Source: JAQIBY01 sp964615585 (GTDB lineage Bacteria; Bacteroidota; Bacteroidia; Bacteroidales; ML635J-15). Taken from it: DNA of 14,928 bases. Where the stretch lies: positions 1-14,928 of the forward strand of contig CAZTNS010000075.1 of assembly GCA_964615585.1 (NCBI GenBank), in the 5' to 3' direction. Within the stretch, counting starts at the first letter, position 1; each line of letters begins with the position of its first letter. The notes beneath the pieces are model-generated. The model worked only from the letters and a program-made list of their open reading frames with translations. It made no database searches and was not told the origin of the DNA. Shown here piece after piece: positions 14,877 to 14,928 of the stretch. A program made the position numbers and the translations under genes.

Positions 14877-14928
14877 TTAACCCGAAAAATTCACCGCAAA
14901 ACGATAAAGATCGATATAAAACACTATT
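14877..14928. repeat. Terminal inverted repeat, right copy (52 bp)
   Basis: Exact inverted copy of 3-54, beginning TTAACCCGAAAAATTCACCG and running to the last base of the window, so it may continue beyond the edge. It lies 186 bases upstream of the first codon of the hyd operon and does not overlap the operators. Confidence 0.9.

Overview
The window looks like a piece of an anaerobic, low-GC Bacteroidota genome (Bacteroidales/Marinilabiliales-like). The visible grounds are a C-terminal Por/T9SS sorting domain on the one secreted protein, a Bacteroidota-type TAnnTTTG -7 element in front of the main operon, and weak Shine-Dalgarno sequences before most genes. All supported genes lie on the minus strand, so the biology reads from the right edge to the left. 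Taxonomy is inferred from these features, not from a search.

Right part (14928 to 10548): a control region with two palindromes of the form TTGTGAA-N4-TTCACAA (Rex-like, also fitting the CRP half-site pattern), then hydC (NuoE-like), hydB (NuoF-like) and hydA (catalytic). Together these encode a trimeric, NAD-linked, probably electron-bifurcating [FeFe]-hydrogenase of the HydABC/Hnd type.

Middle part (10525 to 6328): a four-gene signalling block inside the same gene run. It holds a stand-alone receiver protein, a 663-residue histidine kinase whose sensor half is a ferredoxin plus a degenerate [FeFe]-hydrogenase H-domain plus a four-Cys FeS module, a receiver-histidine kinase fusion in reversed order, and a second stand-alone receiver with a large insertion. 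None has a DNA-binding output domain. The likely picture is a phosphorelay that reads H2 or the redox state of iron-sulfur clusters next to the enzyme it monitors.

Next (6214 to 3611): the H-cluster maturases hydG and hydE. HydG lacks one cysteine of the usual C-terminal CX2CX22C cluster motif. The third maturase, HydF, is not in the window. After a gene-free 650-base stretch rich in inverted repeats comes a separate large gene (2958 to 289) for a secreted multidomain clan GH-A-like glycoside hydrolase.

The two window ends carry the same perfect 52-bp sequence in inverted orientation (3-54 and 14877-14928). It may be a real flanking repeat or an assembly breakpoint. The most interesting content is the sensory hydrogenase kinase with its three receiver partners, followed by the variant HydG and the doubled redox operator.
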